A stretch of 64,000 nt of DNA from Bacteroides clarus YIT 12056 (GTDB taxonomy: Bacteria > Bacteroidota > Bacteroidia > Bacteroidales > Bacteroidaceae), in assembly GCF_900129655.1 (NCBI RefSeq), contig NZ_FQWK01000008.1, positions 1 through 64,000 on the forward strand. Reading direction: 5' to 3'. This document shows positions 35,074 to 43,899 of the stretch, piece by piece. The translations under genes were made by a program, and so were the position numbers. Under the pieces are notes generated by a model that was not told where the DNA came from, ran no database searches, and worked only from the letters and a program-made list of their open reading frames with translations. Numbering within the stretch: position 1 is the first letter of the stretch; each line of letters opens with the position of its first letter.

Positions 35074-36342
35074 ATGTTATACTACTTATTCCAATGGTTA
35101 GATAAATACGACTTCCCCGGTGCGGGTATGTTCGGTTATACATCTTTCAGGGCGTTAATGGCTATCATCCTGGCATTGCTCATTTCGAGTATCTGGGGTG
35201 ACAGGTTCATTAATCTGTTAAAACGCAAGCAAATCACCGAGACACAACGGGATGCCGACATCGACCCGTTCGGCGTAAACAAGGTGGGTGTGCCGAGCAT
35301 GGGTGGAGTAATCATAATCTTTGCCATTTTGATTCCCTGTCTGTTGCTGGGTAAGCTGAACAATATCTATATGATTCTAATGCTTATCACAACAGTCTGG
35401 TTAGGCTCGCTGGGATTCGCCGACGACTATATCAAGATTTTCAAGAAAGACAAGGAAGGTCTGCACGGTAAATTCAAAATCATCGGCCAGGTAGGCTTGG
35501 GGCTCATCGTAGGACTGACGCTGTATCTCAGCCCGCAGGTCGTTATTCGTGAGAACATCGAAGTGGAAAAGCCGGGACAAGGTATAGAGGTAGTACATGC
35601 CGCTAAAGAAATCAAAGCTACGCAGACGACCATTCCTTTCTTTAAGAGCAACAACCTGGACTATGCCGACCTCGTATCTTTTATGGGAGAGCACGCCCAA
35701 ACGGCCGGATGGATATTGTTCGTATTCATTACAATCTTCGTAGTGACCGCCGTTTCCAACGGCGCTAATCTGAATGACGGCATGGACGGCATGGCAGCGG
35801 GCAACTCCGCCATCATCGGTCTGACTTTGGGTATACTGGCGTACGTATCCAGCCACATCGAATATGCCGGCTATCTGAACATCATGTATATCCCGGGCTC
35901 GGAAGAACTGGTAATCTTCATCTGCGCCTTCATCGGCGCCATGATAGGCTTCCTCTGGTACAACGCTTACCCGGCACAAGTATTCATGGGTGATACAGGC
36001 AGCCTGACCATCGGCGGCATCATTGCCGTATACGCCATCATTATTCACAAAGAACTATTAATACCGATTCTCTGCGGTATATTCCTCGTAGAGAACCTGT
36101 CGGTAATTCTGCAACGGGTATATTACAAAGCCGGTAAACGGAAAGGCGTCAAGCAGCGTCTCTTTAAACGAACGCCGATACACGACCACTTCCGCACCGG
36201 CATGAACCTGATAGAGCCCGGTTGCAAAGTGGTATTTACCCAACCGACGCAATTGTTCCATGAATCAAAGATTACCGTCCGTTTCTGGATCGTAACCATT
36301 GTATTGGCAGCGATAACAATTATAACGTTAAAGATAAGATAA
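35074..36342 (+). CDS. mraY: Phospho-N-acetylmuramoyl-pentapeptide transferase
   Basis: The 422-residue polytopic membrane enzyme transfers phospho-MurNAc-pentapeptide from UDP to undecaprenyl phosphate, making lipid I. Key motifs are VPSMGGVIIIFAIL, LGFADDYIKIFKKDKEGL (Asp pair of the active site), NLNDGMDGMAAGNSAI and FMGDTGSLTIGGIIAVYAI. The C-terminal PIHDHFRTGMN is the conserved HHH-like loop. It is longer than E. coli MraY (360), mainly from a loop around residues 170-205 (VEKPGQGIEVVHAAKEIKAT) that is typical of this phylum. Confidence 0.96.
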   Translation: MLYYLFQWLDKYDFPGAGMFGYTSFRALMAIILALLISSIWGDRFINLLKRKQITETQRDADIDPFGVNKVGVPSMGGVIIIFAILIPCLLLGKLNNIYMILMLITTVWLGSLGFADDYIKIFKKDKEGLHGKFKIIGQVGLGLIVGLTLYLSPQVVIRENIEVEKPGQGIEVVHAAKEIKATQTTIPFFKSNNLDYADLVSFMGEHAQTAGWILFVFITIFVVTAVSNGANLNDGMDGMAAGNSAIIGLTLGILAYVSSHIEYAGYLNIMYIPGSEELVIFICAFIGAMIGFLWYNAYPAQVFMGDTGSLTIGGIIAVYAIIIHKELLIPILCGIFLVENLSVILQRVYYKAGKRKGVKQRLFKRTPIHDHFRTGMNLIEPGCKVVFTQPTQLFHESKITVRFWIVTIVLAAITIITLKIR

Positions 36343-36344
36343 CA

Positions 36345-36442
36345 ATTAAATGAAGAATTATGAATTATAAATGAAGAATCTGGCTGCGCACTATTACGCT
36401 GCATGGCAATTCTTCATTCATCATTCTTCATTCTTAATTATA
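36345..36442. repeat. AT-rich palindromic element between mraY and murD
   Basis: The left side (ATGAAGAATTATGAATTATA, then ATGAAGAAT) pairs with the right side (ATTCTTCATTCATCATTC, then TTCATTCTTAATTA). The core is CTGGCTGCGCAC-TATTAC-GCTGCATGGCA. A very similar GC-richer core recurs in the elements at 59414 (GCCATGCGGGATGCTG) and 61686 (ACCATGCGGCATAACAG). Confidence 0.8.
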
Positions 36443-36449
36443 ATAAAGT

Positions 36450-37784
36450 ATGAGTAGAATTGTAGTTTTAGGAGCAGGCGAAAGCGGCGCGGGAGCTGCC
36501 GTACTCGCCAAAGTTAAGGGTTTCGATACGTTCGTATCCGATATGTCCGCCATTAAAGACAAATACAAGGAACTGCTGGACAGGTATGACATTGCTTGGG
36601 AGGAAGGACAGCATACCGAAGAGCTGATACTCAATGCCGATGAGGTGGTAAAAAGCCCCGGTATCCCCAATGACGCGCCGCTGATTCTGAAATTGAAAGA
36701 GAAAGGTATCTCTATCATCTCCGAGATAGAATTTGCCGGACGTTATACAAACGCTAAAATGATTTGTATTACAGGTTCTAACGGTAAGACTACCACTACT
36801 TCGCTCATTTACCACATTTTCAAGAGTGCGGGACTGAACGTGGGACTGGCCGGAAACATCGGCAACAGCCTCGCCTTGCAAGTAGCAATGGAAAAGCACG
36901 ATTATTATGTTATCGAGCTCAGCTCCTTCCAACTGGATAATATGTATAAGTTCCGTGCCAATATCGCCGTACTGATGAATATCACTCCCGACCATCTGGA
37001 CCGATACGATCATTGTATGCAGAAATACGTAGACGCCAAATTCCGCATCACGCAAAACCAGACGCCGGAAGACGCTTTCATCTACTGGAACGACGACCCT
37101 ATCATCCGCAGGGAATTGGAGAAGCACGGTCTGAAAGCGCATCTCTATCCTTTTGCCGCCGTGAAAGAGGACGGAGCCATCGCTTATGTGGAAGACGGCG
37201 AAGTGGAAATCAACGAACCTATCGCTTTCAATATGGAACAAGAGGAACTTGCCCTGCACGGAACCCATAATCTCTATAACTCATTGGCGGCCGGTATCTC
37301 CGCCAATCTTGCAGGCATCAGGAAAGAAGATATACGCAAAGCCCTATCCGACTTCAAGGGTGTGGAACACCGTCTGGAAAAGGTGGCGACCGTACGCGGC
37401 ATCCAGTTCATCAACGACTCCAAAGCGACCAATGTCAATTCTTGCTGGTATGCTTTACAAAGCATGACAACCAAGACCGTACTGATTCTTGGCGGCAAAG
37501 ACAAAGGCAATGACTATACCGAAATAGAAGACCTGGTACGCACCAAATGCTCGGCCTTGGTTTATTTGGGGCTGCACAATGAAAAGCTGCATGAGTTCTT
37601 CGACCGTTTCGGGCTACCCGTTGCCGATGTGCAAACCGGTATGAAAGATGCGGTAGACGCAGCTTTCAAACTGGCGCAGAAAGGCGAAACGGTATTATTG
37701 AGTCCCTGTTGCGCCTCATTCGACCTCTTCAAGAGCTACGAGGACAGAGGCGACCAATTTAAGAAATACGTAAGAGAGTTATAA
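36450..37784 (+). CDS. murD: UDP-N-acetylmuramoyl-L-alanine--D-glutamate ligase
   Basis: The 444-residue Mur ligase adds D-glutamate. It begins with the Rossmann-like IVVLGAGESGAGAAVLAKVK, then has the ATP loop CITGSNGKTTTTSLIYHIF near residue 110, NITPDHLDRYDHCMQKYVDAK, GTHNLYNSLAAGISANL, INDSKATNVNS and ILGGKDKGNDY. All these match MurD. It ends at 37784 and ftsW begins on the next base, so the two are likely translationally coupled. Confidence 0.97.
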   Translation: MSRIVVLGAGESGAGAAVLAKVKGFDTFVSDMSAIKDKYKELLDRYDIAWEEGQHTEELILNADEVVKSPGIPNDAPLILKLKEKGISIISEIEFAGRYTNAKMICITGSNGKTTTTSLIYHIFKSAGLNVGLAGNIGNSLALQVAMEKHDYYVIELSSFQLDNMYKFRANIAVLMNITPDHLDRYDHCMQKYVDAKFRITQNQTPEDAFIYWNDDPIIRRELEKHGLKAHLYPFAAVKEDGAIAYVEDGEVEINEPIAFNMEQEELALHGTHNLYNSLAAGISANLAGIRKEDIRKALSDFKGVEHRLEKVATVRGIQFINDSKATNVNSCWYALQSMTTKTVLILGGKDKGNDYTEIEDLVRTKCSALVYLGLHNEKLHEFFDRFGLPVADVQTGMKDAVDAAFKLAQKGETVLLSPCCASFDLFKSYEDRGDQFKKYVREL

Positions 37785-39068
37785 ATGGATTTATTAAAAA
37801 GCATATTCAAGGGAGACAAAGTAATCTGGATTATCTTCCTCTTCCTTTGCCTCATCTCCATCACAGAGGTATTCAGTGCGGCCAGTACGCTTACCTACAA
37901 AAGTGGCGACCACTGGGGGCCTATCACTCAGCACAGCATTATCCTAATGGTGGGCGCTGTGATTGTGGTACTTATGCACAACATTCCCTATAAATGGTTC
38001 CAGGTATTTCCCGTCTTCCTGTTACCGGCTTCCGCGATACTGCTGGTGCTGGTCATGATGATGGAACGTATCAATGGCGCGGCGCGCTGGATGACATTCA
38101 TGGGTATACAGTTCCAACCCTCGGAGATTGCAAAAATGGCGGTTATCATCGTCACGGCTTTCATCCTGTCCAAAGGGCAGGATGAGGACGGCGCCAATCC
38201 GAAGGCGTTCAAACGGATTATGATAATAACCGGGATTATCTGCCTGCTCATTGCTCCGGAGAACCTGTCCACAGCCGCACTGCTGTTCGGAGTAGTCTTT
38301 TTGATGATGTTCATAGGACGTGTCTCCGCTAAAAAACTGTTGATACTGATTGGCGGTTTGGCATCGGTGGGTGTTATCGCCGTAGCTTTCCTGCTGATGA
38401 CAAAGAACAGCGATATACCTTTCCTGCACCGGTTTGACACGTGGCGTGCCCGTATCGAGAAATTCACGAGTGACAAGGAAGTACCCGCCGCCAAGTTCGA
38501 CATAGACAAAGACGCGCAGATAGCCCACGCACGCATCGCCGTTGCCACCAGCAATGTTGTAGGCAAAGGTCCGGGTAATTCCGTACAGCGGGACTTCCTG
38601 AGCCAGGCATTCTCCGACTTCATCTTTGCCATTATCATCGAGGAGCTCGGACTGGTAGGAGGAGTCATAGTTGTATTCCTCTATATCTGCCTGTTGATAC
38701 GTGTAGGGCGTATCGCCAAGAAATGCGACCGTACCTTCCCCGCCTTTCTCATCATCGGCATAGCCTTGTTACTGGTGTCACAGGCCGTCTTCAACATGAT
38801 GGTAGCCGTGGGGTTGGCTCCCGTTACCGGACAACCGCTACCGCTTATCAGCAAGGGCGGTACTTCTACGTTGATAAACTGCGCCTATATCGGTATGATA
38901 TTGAGCGTCAGCCGATATACAGCCAAACTGGAAGAGCAGAGGGAACATGATGCGCAAATCACCATGCAGGTAGAAACCGGCAGCGGAGAAGAGAGTACTT
39001 ACAGCGAGGCGCAAAGCGCCGCAGAGCCGACAGCCAAAATGCTGAACAGCGATGCAGAATTTGAATAA
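37785..39068 (+). CDS. ftsW: Septal lipid II polymerase FtsW (SEDS family)
   Basis: The 427-residue protein has about ten membrane helices. SEDS hallmarks are RWMTFMGIQFQPSEIAKMAV near residue 100, QIAHARIAVATSNVVGKGPGNS near 250 and GLAPVTGQPLPLISKGGTSTLINC near 345. It polymerises glycan strands at the septum with FtsI. The cytoplasmic tail of about 45 residues (EEQREHDAQITMQVETGSGE) is acidic. Location inside the division cluster, next to murG, favours FtsW over the elongation paralogue RodA. Confidence 0.94.
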   Translation: MDLLKSIFKGDKVIWIIFLFLCLISITEVFSAASTLTYKSGDHWGPITQHSIILMVGAVIVVLMHNIPYKWFQVFPVFLLPASAILLVLVMMMERINGAARWMTFMGIQFQPSEIAKMAVIIVTAFILSKGQDEDGANPKAFKRIMIITGIICLLIAPENLSTAALLFGVVFLMMFIGRVSAKKLLILIGGLASVGVIAVAFLLMTKNSDIPFLHRFDTWRARIEKFTSDKEVPAAKFDIDKDAQIAHARIAVATSNVVGKGPGNSVQRDFLSQAFSDFIFAIIIEELGLVGGVIVVFLYICLLIRVGRIAKKCDRTFPAFLIIGIALLLVSQAVFNMMVAVGLAPVTGQPLPLISKGGTSTLINCAYIGMILSVSRYTAKLEEQREHDAQITMQVETGSGEESTYSEAQSAAEPTAKMLNSDAEFE

Positions 39069-39094
39069 GATTAATTATCAGTAGTAGCAAATAG

Positions 39095-40255
39095 ATGAAC
39101 TCAGATATGGAAACAAAGAATAGCAAGCCGCGCATTATTATTAGCGGTGGCGGCACAGGCGGACACATTTTCCCGGCTGTATCCATCGCCAACGCGATTA
39201 AGGAGTTGCGTCCCGATGCGGAAATCCTGTTTGTAGGCGCAGAAGGGCGTATGGAGATGCAGCGTGTACCCGATGCCGGTTACAAGATTATCGGTCTGCC
39301 CGTAGCGGGTTTCGACCGCAAACACTTGTGGAAGAACTTTGCCGTATTGATGAAACTGGCGCGCAGCCAATGGAAAGCGCGCAGAATCATCAAACAATTC
39401 CGTCCGCAGGTGGCGGTAGGCGTAGGCGGCTATGCCAGCGGCCCGACCCTGAAAACGGCGGGAATGATGGGAGTACCGACTCTGATACAGGAGCAAAACT
39501 CGTATGCAGGCGTCACCAACAAGCTGCTTGCCAAGAAAGCCTGTAAGATATGCGTTGCCTACGAAGGTATGGAAAGGTTCTTCCCCGCAGAGAAAATCAT
39601 CATGACCGGCAACCCTGTCCGTCAGAATCTGTTCGGACATTCCGTTTCGCGCGAAGAAGCCGTACGCTATTTCAGTTTAGACCCGTCCAAAAAGACTATC
39701 CTGATATTGGGCGGCAGCCTCGGTGCGCGAACCATTAACCGGACTTTAACCGCGGGTCTTGACATCATCCGGCAGAATCCCGATATACAGTTCATCTGGC
39801 AAACCGGTAAAATATACATCGACCAGGTAAGAGACGCCATCACCACAGCAGTCGGTGAAGCCGTACACCATCCGCATATCAACGCCATTCCCAATCTGTA
39901 TGTAACAGATTTCATCAAAGACATGGCGAATGCCTATGCGGCGGCCGATTTGGTAATCTCCCGTGCCGGTGCAGGTTCCATTTCAGAATTCTGCCTGCTG
40001 CACAAACCTGTAATCCTTGTTCCGTCGCCCAATGTGGCGGAAGACCACCAGACCAAGAATGCGCTGGCGCTCGTCGATAAAGACGCCGCTATCTATGTGA
40101 AGGACGTGGAAGCCCAGGAGAAACTTCTGCCCGTGGCATTGGCAACCGTAAAAGACAGCGGTAAGCTGAAAGAATTGAGCAACAACATCGCCAAACTGGC
40201 ATTACCCGACTCGGCAACAATCATTGCCAAAGAGGTGCTGAAACTTATTAAATGA
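39095..40255 (+). CDS. murG: UDP-GlcNAc--lipid I GlcNAc transferase
   Basis: The 386-residue GT28 enzyme converts lipid I to lipid II at the inner membrane face. It opens with RIIISGGGTGGHIFPAVSIA near residue 14 (the glycine-rich lipid-binding loop), then VGVGGYASGPTL, LIQEQNSYAGVTNKLLA, ILGGSLGARTIN and the donor-site signature VISRAGAGSISEFCLLHKP near 285. The start at 39095 or the Met four codons later (39107) is possible. It precedes murC by 7 bases. Confidence 0.97.
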   Translation: MNSDMETKNSKPRIIISGGGTGGHIFPAVSIANAIKELRPDAEILFVGAEGRMEMQRVPDAGYKIIGLPVAGFDRKHLWKNFAVLMKLARSQWKARRIIKQFRPQVAVGVGGYASGPTLKTAGMMGVPTLIQEQNSYAGVTNKLLAKKACKICVAYEGMERFFPAEKIIMTGNPVRQNLFGHSVSREEAVRYFSLDPSKKTILILGGSLGARTINRTLTAGLDIIRQNPDIQFIWQTGKIYIDQVRDAITTAVGEAVHHPHINAIPNLYVTDFIKDMANAYAAADLVISRAGAGSISEFCLLHKPVILVPSPNVAEDHQTKNALALVDKDAAIYVKDVEAQEKLLPVALATVKDSGKLKELSNNIAKLALPDSATIIAKEVLKLIK

Positions 40256-40262
40256 CAAGTAC

Positions 40263-41654
40263 ATGAATATAGAAACCATAAAATCCGTTTATTTCGTCGG
40301 CGCCGGCGGCATTGGCATGAGCGCGCTGATACGCTATTTTCTTTCCAAAGGCAAATTCGTAGCAGGGTATGACCGCACGCCGAGCGCGCTGACCGAGCAC
40401 CTGATTGCAGAAGGCGCACAGATACATTACGAGGAAGACGTCACCCTTATTCCGGAGAATTGCAAGGACAAAGGAAACACATTGGTTGTGTACACCCCTG
40501 CCATCCCCCAAGAGCATGCCGAGCTGGCGTACTTTCATAAAAACGGTTTTGAGATACACAAACGCTCCCAAGTGCTGGGCACCATCACCCGCAGCAGCAA
40601 GGGACTTTGCGTTGCCGGCACTCATGGAAAGACTACCACGAGTACAATGGCCGCACACTTGTTTCACCAGTCGCATATAGGCTGTACCGCTTTCCTCGGC
40701 GGCATTTCCAAAAACTACGGAACAAACCTGCTCCTGTCGCAGACCAGCCCGTACACCGTGATTGAAGCGGACGAATTCGACCGTTCCTTTCACCGGCTCT
40801 CTCCTTATATGAGCGTCATCACCGCCACAGATCCCGACCATTTGGATATATACGGTACATGCGAAGCCTATCTTGAAAGTTTCCGTCACTACACCACCCT
40901 TATCCAACCGGGAGGCGCATTGATTATCCGTAAAGGCCTTGCCCTGCAACCGGACGTGCAACCGGGAGTAAAGATATATACCTACTCCCGCGACGAAGGA
41001 GACTTCCATGCGGAGAATATCCGCATCGGCAATGGTGAAATCTTCATAGACTTCGTTGCTCCGGACACCCGTATCAACGACATCCGGCTTGGCGTACCCA
41101 TCGGCATCAATATAGAAAACGGCGTAGCCGCCATGGCGCTCGCCCACCTGAACGGAGTTACCGACGAGGAAATCAAACAAGGAATGGCAAGTTTCCGCGG
41201 AGTAGACCGCCGCTTCGACTTCAAGATTAAGACGGACAAGCTCGTATTCCTCAGCGACTACGCTCATCATCCTGCCGAAATCGCGCAAAGCGTAAAGTCC
41301 ATCCGCGAGCTTTACAAGGACAAGAAGATAACCGCCATCTTCCAACCGCACCTCTATACCCGCACCAAAGACTTCTACAAGGACTTTGCAGACAGTCTTT
41401 CCCTATTGGACGAGGTGATTCTGACGGAAATCTACCCCGCCCGCGAACAACCCATTCCCGGTGTCAGCAGCCGACTCATTTATGACAACCTGCGTCCGGG
41501 TATCGAAAAGTGTATTTGCAAGAAAGAAGATATTCCGGCCCTGCTTGCAAAGAAACCTATCGAAGTGCTGATAGTGTTGGGCGCCGGTGACCTGGATAAC
41601 TATGTGCCTTCCATAACCCGATTGCTCGAACAGCGGGCAAACAGTGAATCGTAA
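40263..41654 (+). CDS. murC: UDP-N-acetylmuramate--L-alanine ligase
   Basis: The 463-residue Mur ligase adds the first residue, L-alanine, to UDP-MurNAc. It has YFVGAGGIGMSALIRYFLSK at the N-terminus, the ATP loop CVAGTHGKTTTSTMAAHLF near residue 119, EADEFDRSFHRL, TATDPDHLDIYG, FRGVDRRFDF and FLSDYAHHPAEIAQSVKSIR, and IFQPHLYTRTKDFYKDFA. All are classical MurC signatures. The gene follows murG closely and precedes ftsQ by 23 bases. Confidence 0.97.
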   Translation: MNIETIKSVYFVGAGGIGMSALIRYFLSKGKFVAGYDRTPSALTEHLIAEGAQIHYEEDVTLIPENCKDKGNTLVVYTPAIPQEHAELAYFHKNGFEIHKRSQVLGTITRSSKGLCVAGTHGKTTTSTMAAHLFHQSHIGCTAFLGGISKNYGTNLLLSQTSPYTVIEADEFDRSFHRLSPYMSVITATDPDHLDIYGTCEAYLESFRHYTTLIQPGGALIIRKGLALQPDVQPGVKIYTYSRDEGDFHAENIRIGNGEIFIDFVAPDTRINDIRLGVPIGINIENGVAAMALAHLNGVTDEEIKQGMASFRGVDRRFDFKIKTDKLVFLSDYAHHPAEIAQSVKSIRELYKDKKITAIFQPHLYTRTKDFYKDFADSLSLLDEVILTEIYPAREQPIPGVSSRLIYDNLRPGIEKCICKKEDIPALLAKKPIEVLIVLGAGDLDNYVPSITRLLEQRANSES

Positions 41655-41677
41655 ATCGTCAAACAGTAAATAAGCCT

Positions 41678-42415
41678 ATGATTAAACGGATTTTACTTTC
41701 TATCGTCCTGCTGCTTATCCTCGCCTATCTGGTGGTAGCCATTACCGCTTTCAACCGAAAGCCGGCGGGTCGGGTGTGCCGCGATGTAGAGTTGGTCATC
41801 AAGGATACGGTATACGCCGGTTTCATCACGAAAAAGGAAGTGGCCGCCATGCTGGAGAAGAAAGGCATCAGCCCCATAGGCAAGAACTTAGACCGTATAC
41901 GCACCAAGACTTTAGAGCAGGTACTCTCCAAACATCCGCTCATCGACGAAGTGGAATGTTACAAGACACCAAGCGGCAAACTCTGTATCGAAGTAACCCA
42001 GCGCATCCCTATCCTGCGGATAATGAGCGCCAACGGCGAAAACTACTATCTGGACAACAAAGGCACCGTGATGCCGCCCGATGCAAAGTGCGTCGCCCAC
42101 CTCGCCATTGTGACCGGAAACGTAGAAAAGTCGTTTGCCATGAGGGATTTATATAAGTTTGGTGTATTTTTGCAAAAGAATTCGTTCTGGGACGCACAAA
42201 TCGAGCAGATTCATGTATTACCCGGCAGGAACATAGAGTTAGTACCGCGTGTAGGCGACCACATCATCTACCTCGGCAGGCTTGACGACTTCGAACGGAA
42301 ACTGAAACGGGTAAAGACATTCTACGAGAAAGGCTTAAACAAGGTAGGCTGGAACAAATATTCCCGTATCAGTGTTGAGTTCGGTAACCAGATTATCTGC
42401 ACGAAAAGAGAATAG
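41678..42415 (+). CDS. ftsQ: Cell division protein FtsQ
   Basis: The 245-residue bitopic protein has a very short cytoplasmic end, one membrane helix (ILLSIVLLLILAYLVVAITAF) and a periplasmic part with a POTRA-like beginning (VELVIKDTVYAGFITKKEVAAML) and the FtsQ segment (LEQVLSKHPLIDEVECYKTP, LCIEVTQRIPILRIMSANGE). Its position before ftsA and ftsZ supports the call. FtsQ scaffolds the FtsQLB complex. It is a little shorter than E. coli FtsQ (276). Confidence 0.9.
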   Translation: MIKRILLSIVLLLILAYLVVAITAFNRKPAGRVCRDVELVIKDTVYAGFITKKEVAAMLEKKGISPIGKNLDRIRTKTLEQVLSKHPLIDEVECYKTPSGKLCIEVTQRIPILRIMSANGENYYLDNKGTVMPPDAKCVAHLAIVTGNVEKSFAMRDLYKFGVFLQKNSFWDAQIEQIHVLPGRNIELVPRVGDHIIYLGRLDDFERKLKRVKTFYEKGLNKVGWNKYSRISVEFGNQIICTKRE

Positions 42416-42426
42416 TTTCCGCGCAG

Positions 42427-42467
42427 CAAACAATAGACAGTAAATAGTAAAATAGTAAATAAGATAG
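42427..42467. repeat. AGTAAATA-type direct repeats before ftsA
   Basis: CAGTAAATAGTAAAATAGTAAATA fills most of the gap between ftsQ and ftsA (the string is continuous at 42434-42457). It is the same word class as the repeat before ftsI. Shorter versions lie at 41646-41674 before ftsQ and at 45239-45280 before the YqeY gene. Confidence 0.6.
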
Positions 42468-42469
42468 TT

Positions 42470-43882
42470 ATGGCAACAACAGATTTCATCGCCGCTATTG
42501 AGTTGAGTTCTTCCAAAATTTCCGGTATCGCAGGAAAGAAGAACAGTGACGGAAGCATTCAGGTGTTGGCTTACGCACGTGAAGATGCATCCTCGTTCAT
42601 TCACAAGGGTGTCATCTACAATATCGATAAGACAGCGCAGGCATTGACTTCCATCACCAACAAGCTGGAAAGCCAGCTTAACAACTCCATTGCCAAAGTA
42701 TACGTAGGCATCGGCGGACAGTCATTGCGCACAGTAAAGAATGCGGTGAGTCGTACACTGGAAGAAGAGGGCATCATCTCGCAAGAGCTGGTAGACTCCA
42801 TCTGTGACGAGAACCTTGAAGTGCCGTTGGCAGACATGAGCGTACTGGATGTAGCCCCTCAAGAGTATAAGATAGACAACAACCTTCAAGCCGACCCGGT
42901 AGGAGTGGCGGGGCAACACATCACAGGACAATTCCTCAACATCGTAGCCCGCGCCTCACTCAAGAAGAATCTGGAACACAGCTTCGAGCAGGCAAAGGTA
43001 GAGATAGCCGACCTTCTCATCGCTCCGATAGCCTTGGCAAACGCCGTTTTAACGGAAAACGAGATGCGTTCGGGCTGTGCATTGGTGGACTTCGGCGCCG
43101 ATACGACTACCATTTCAGTCTACAAGAACAATATTCTCCGCTACCTGAGTGTATTGCCATTGGGCGGAAACACCATCACCCGTGACATCACCTCGCTGCA
43201 AATGGAAGAGCAGGATGCCGAAAAGCTGAAGCTTCAATACGGCAACGCCCTTTACGAAGAAGAAGAGGAGAGCGAAACTCCCGCCGTATGTACGACGGAC
43301 GACGGACGCGCCATCGAACTGACTACGCTGAACAACATCATCGAAGCCCGTGCCGAAGAAATCCTTGCCAACGTATGGAACCAGTTACAGCTCTCCGGTT
43401 ATGAAGACAAACTGTTCTCCGGGGTCGTATTCACCGGCGGCGGCGCCAACCTGAAGAATATTGAAGAAGCGTTCCGCAAGCAAAGCAAGATAGAGAAAAT
43501 AAAGACGATGCGCTTCGTGCATAACACCATTCACGGTTTCAGTGACGTGCTGGCCAAAGACGGCATGCAGAACACGTTGCTCGGCCTTCTTGCCGCAGGC
43601 AATGAGAACTGCTGCCTGCAAGAGGTAAAACCTGCGCAACCGGCCGGCAATCCCACGCCCAAACCCGTTGACATGTTCGGCAACGACGAAGCCCTGAAGG
43701 AACAGGAAGCCGCAGCCCGTGCCGCCAAAGCTCAACGCGAGAAAGAGGAAAAGGAGCGCAGAGAGAAGGAGCGTAAAGAACGGGAGAAGAAAGAAAAAGA
43801 GAAGAAGAAAGGTCCCAGCTGGTTTGAAAAGACCTTCAATAAGCTCTCCAACGAGATTTTCTCAGACGACGATATGAAATAA
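42470..43882 (+). CDS. ftsA: Cell division protein FtsA
   Basis: The 470-residue actin-like protein tethers FtsZ to the membrane. ATPase motifs are FIAAIELSSSKISGIAGKK at the start (phosphate 1), GCALVDFGADTTTISVYKNN near residue 205 (phosphate 2) and VVFTGGGANLKNIEEAF near 320 (adenosine). The 1C domain of FtsA is present between them. After about residue 400 a charged stretch of Lys, Glu and Arg (REKEEKERREKERKERE) leads to a terminal helix SWFEKTFNKLSNEIFS that could act as the membrane-targeting amphipathic helix. The long charged linker is a feature of this phylum. It is followed by ftsZ 17 bases later. Confidence 0.96.
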   Translation: MATTDFIAAIELSSSKISGIAGKKNSDGSIQVLAYAREDASSFIHKGVIYNIDKTAQALTSITNKLESQLNNSIAKVYVGIGGQSLRTVKNAVSRTLEEEGIISQELVDSICDENLEVPLADMSVLDVAPQEYKIDNNLQADPVGVAGQHITGQFLNIVARASLKKNLEHSFEQAKVEIADLLIAPIALANAVLTENEMRSGCALVDFGADTTTISVYKNNILRYLSVLPLGGNTITRDITSLQMEEQDAEKLKLQYGNALYEEEEESETPAVCTTDDGRAIELTTLNNIIEARAEEILANVWNQLQLSGYEDKLFSGVVFTGGGANLKNIEEAFRKQSKIEKIKTMRFVHNTIHGFSDVLAKDGMQNTLLGLLAAGNENCCLQEVKPAQPAGNPTPKPVDMFGNDEALKEQEAAARAAKAQREKEEKERREKERKEREKKEKEKKKGPSWFEKTFNKLSNEIFSDDDMK

Positions 43883-43899
43883 TTAAAAACTCTATAATC

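Noticed and set aside
40248..41351. Minus-strand open frame opposite murC
   Set aside because: It mirrors the codons of murC, has no ribosome-binding site and no known domain.
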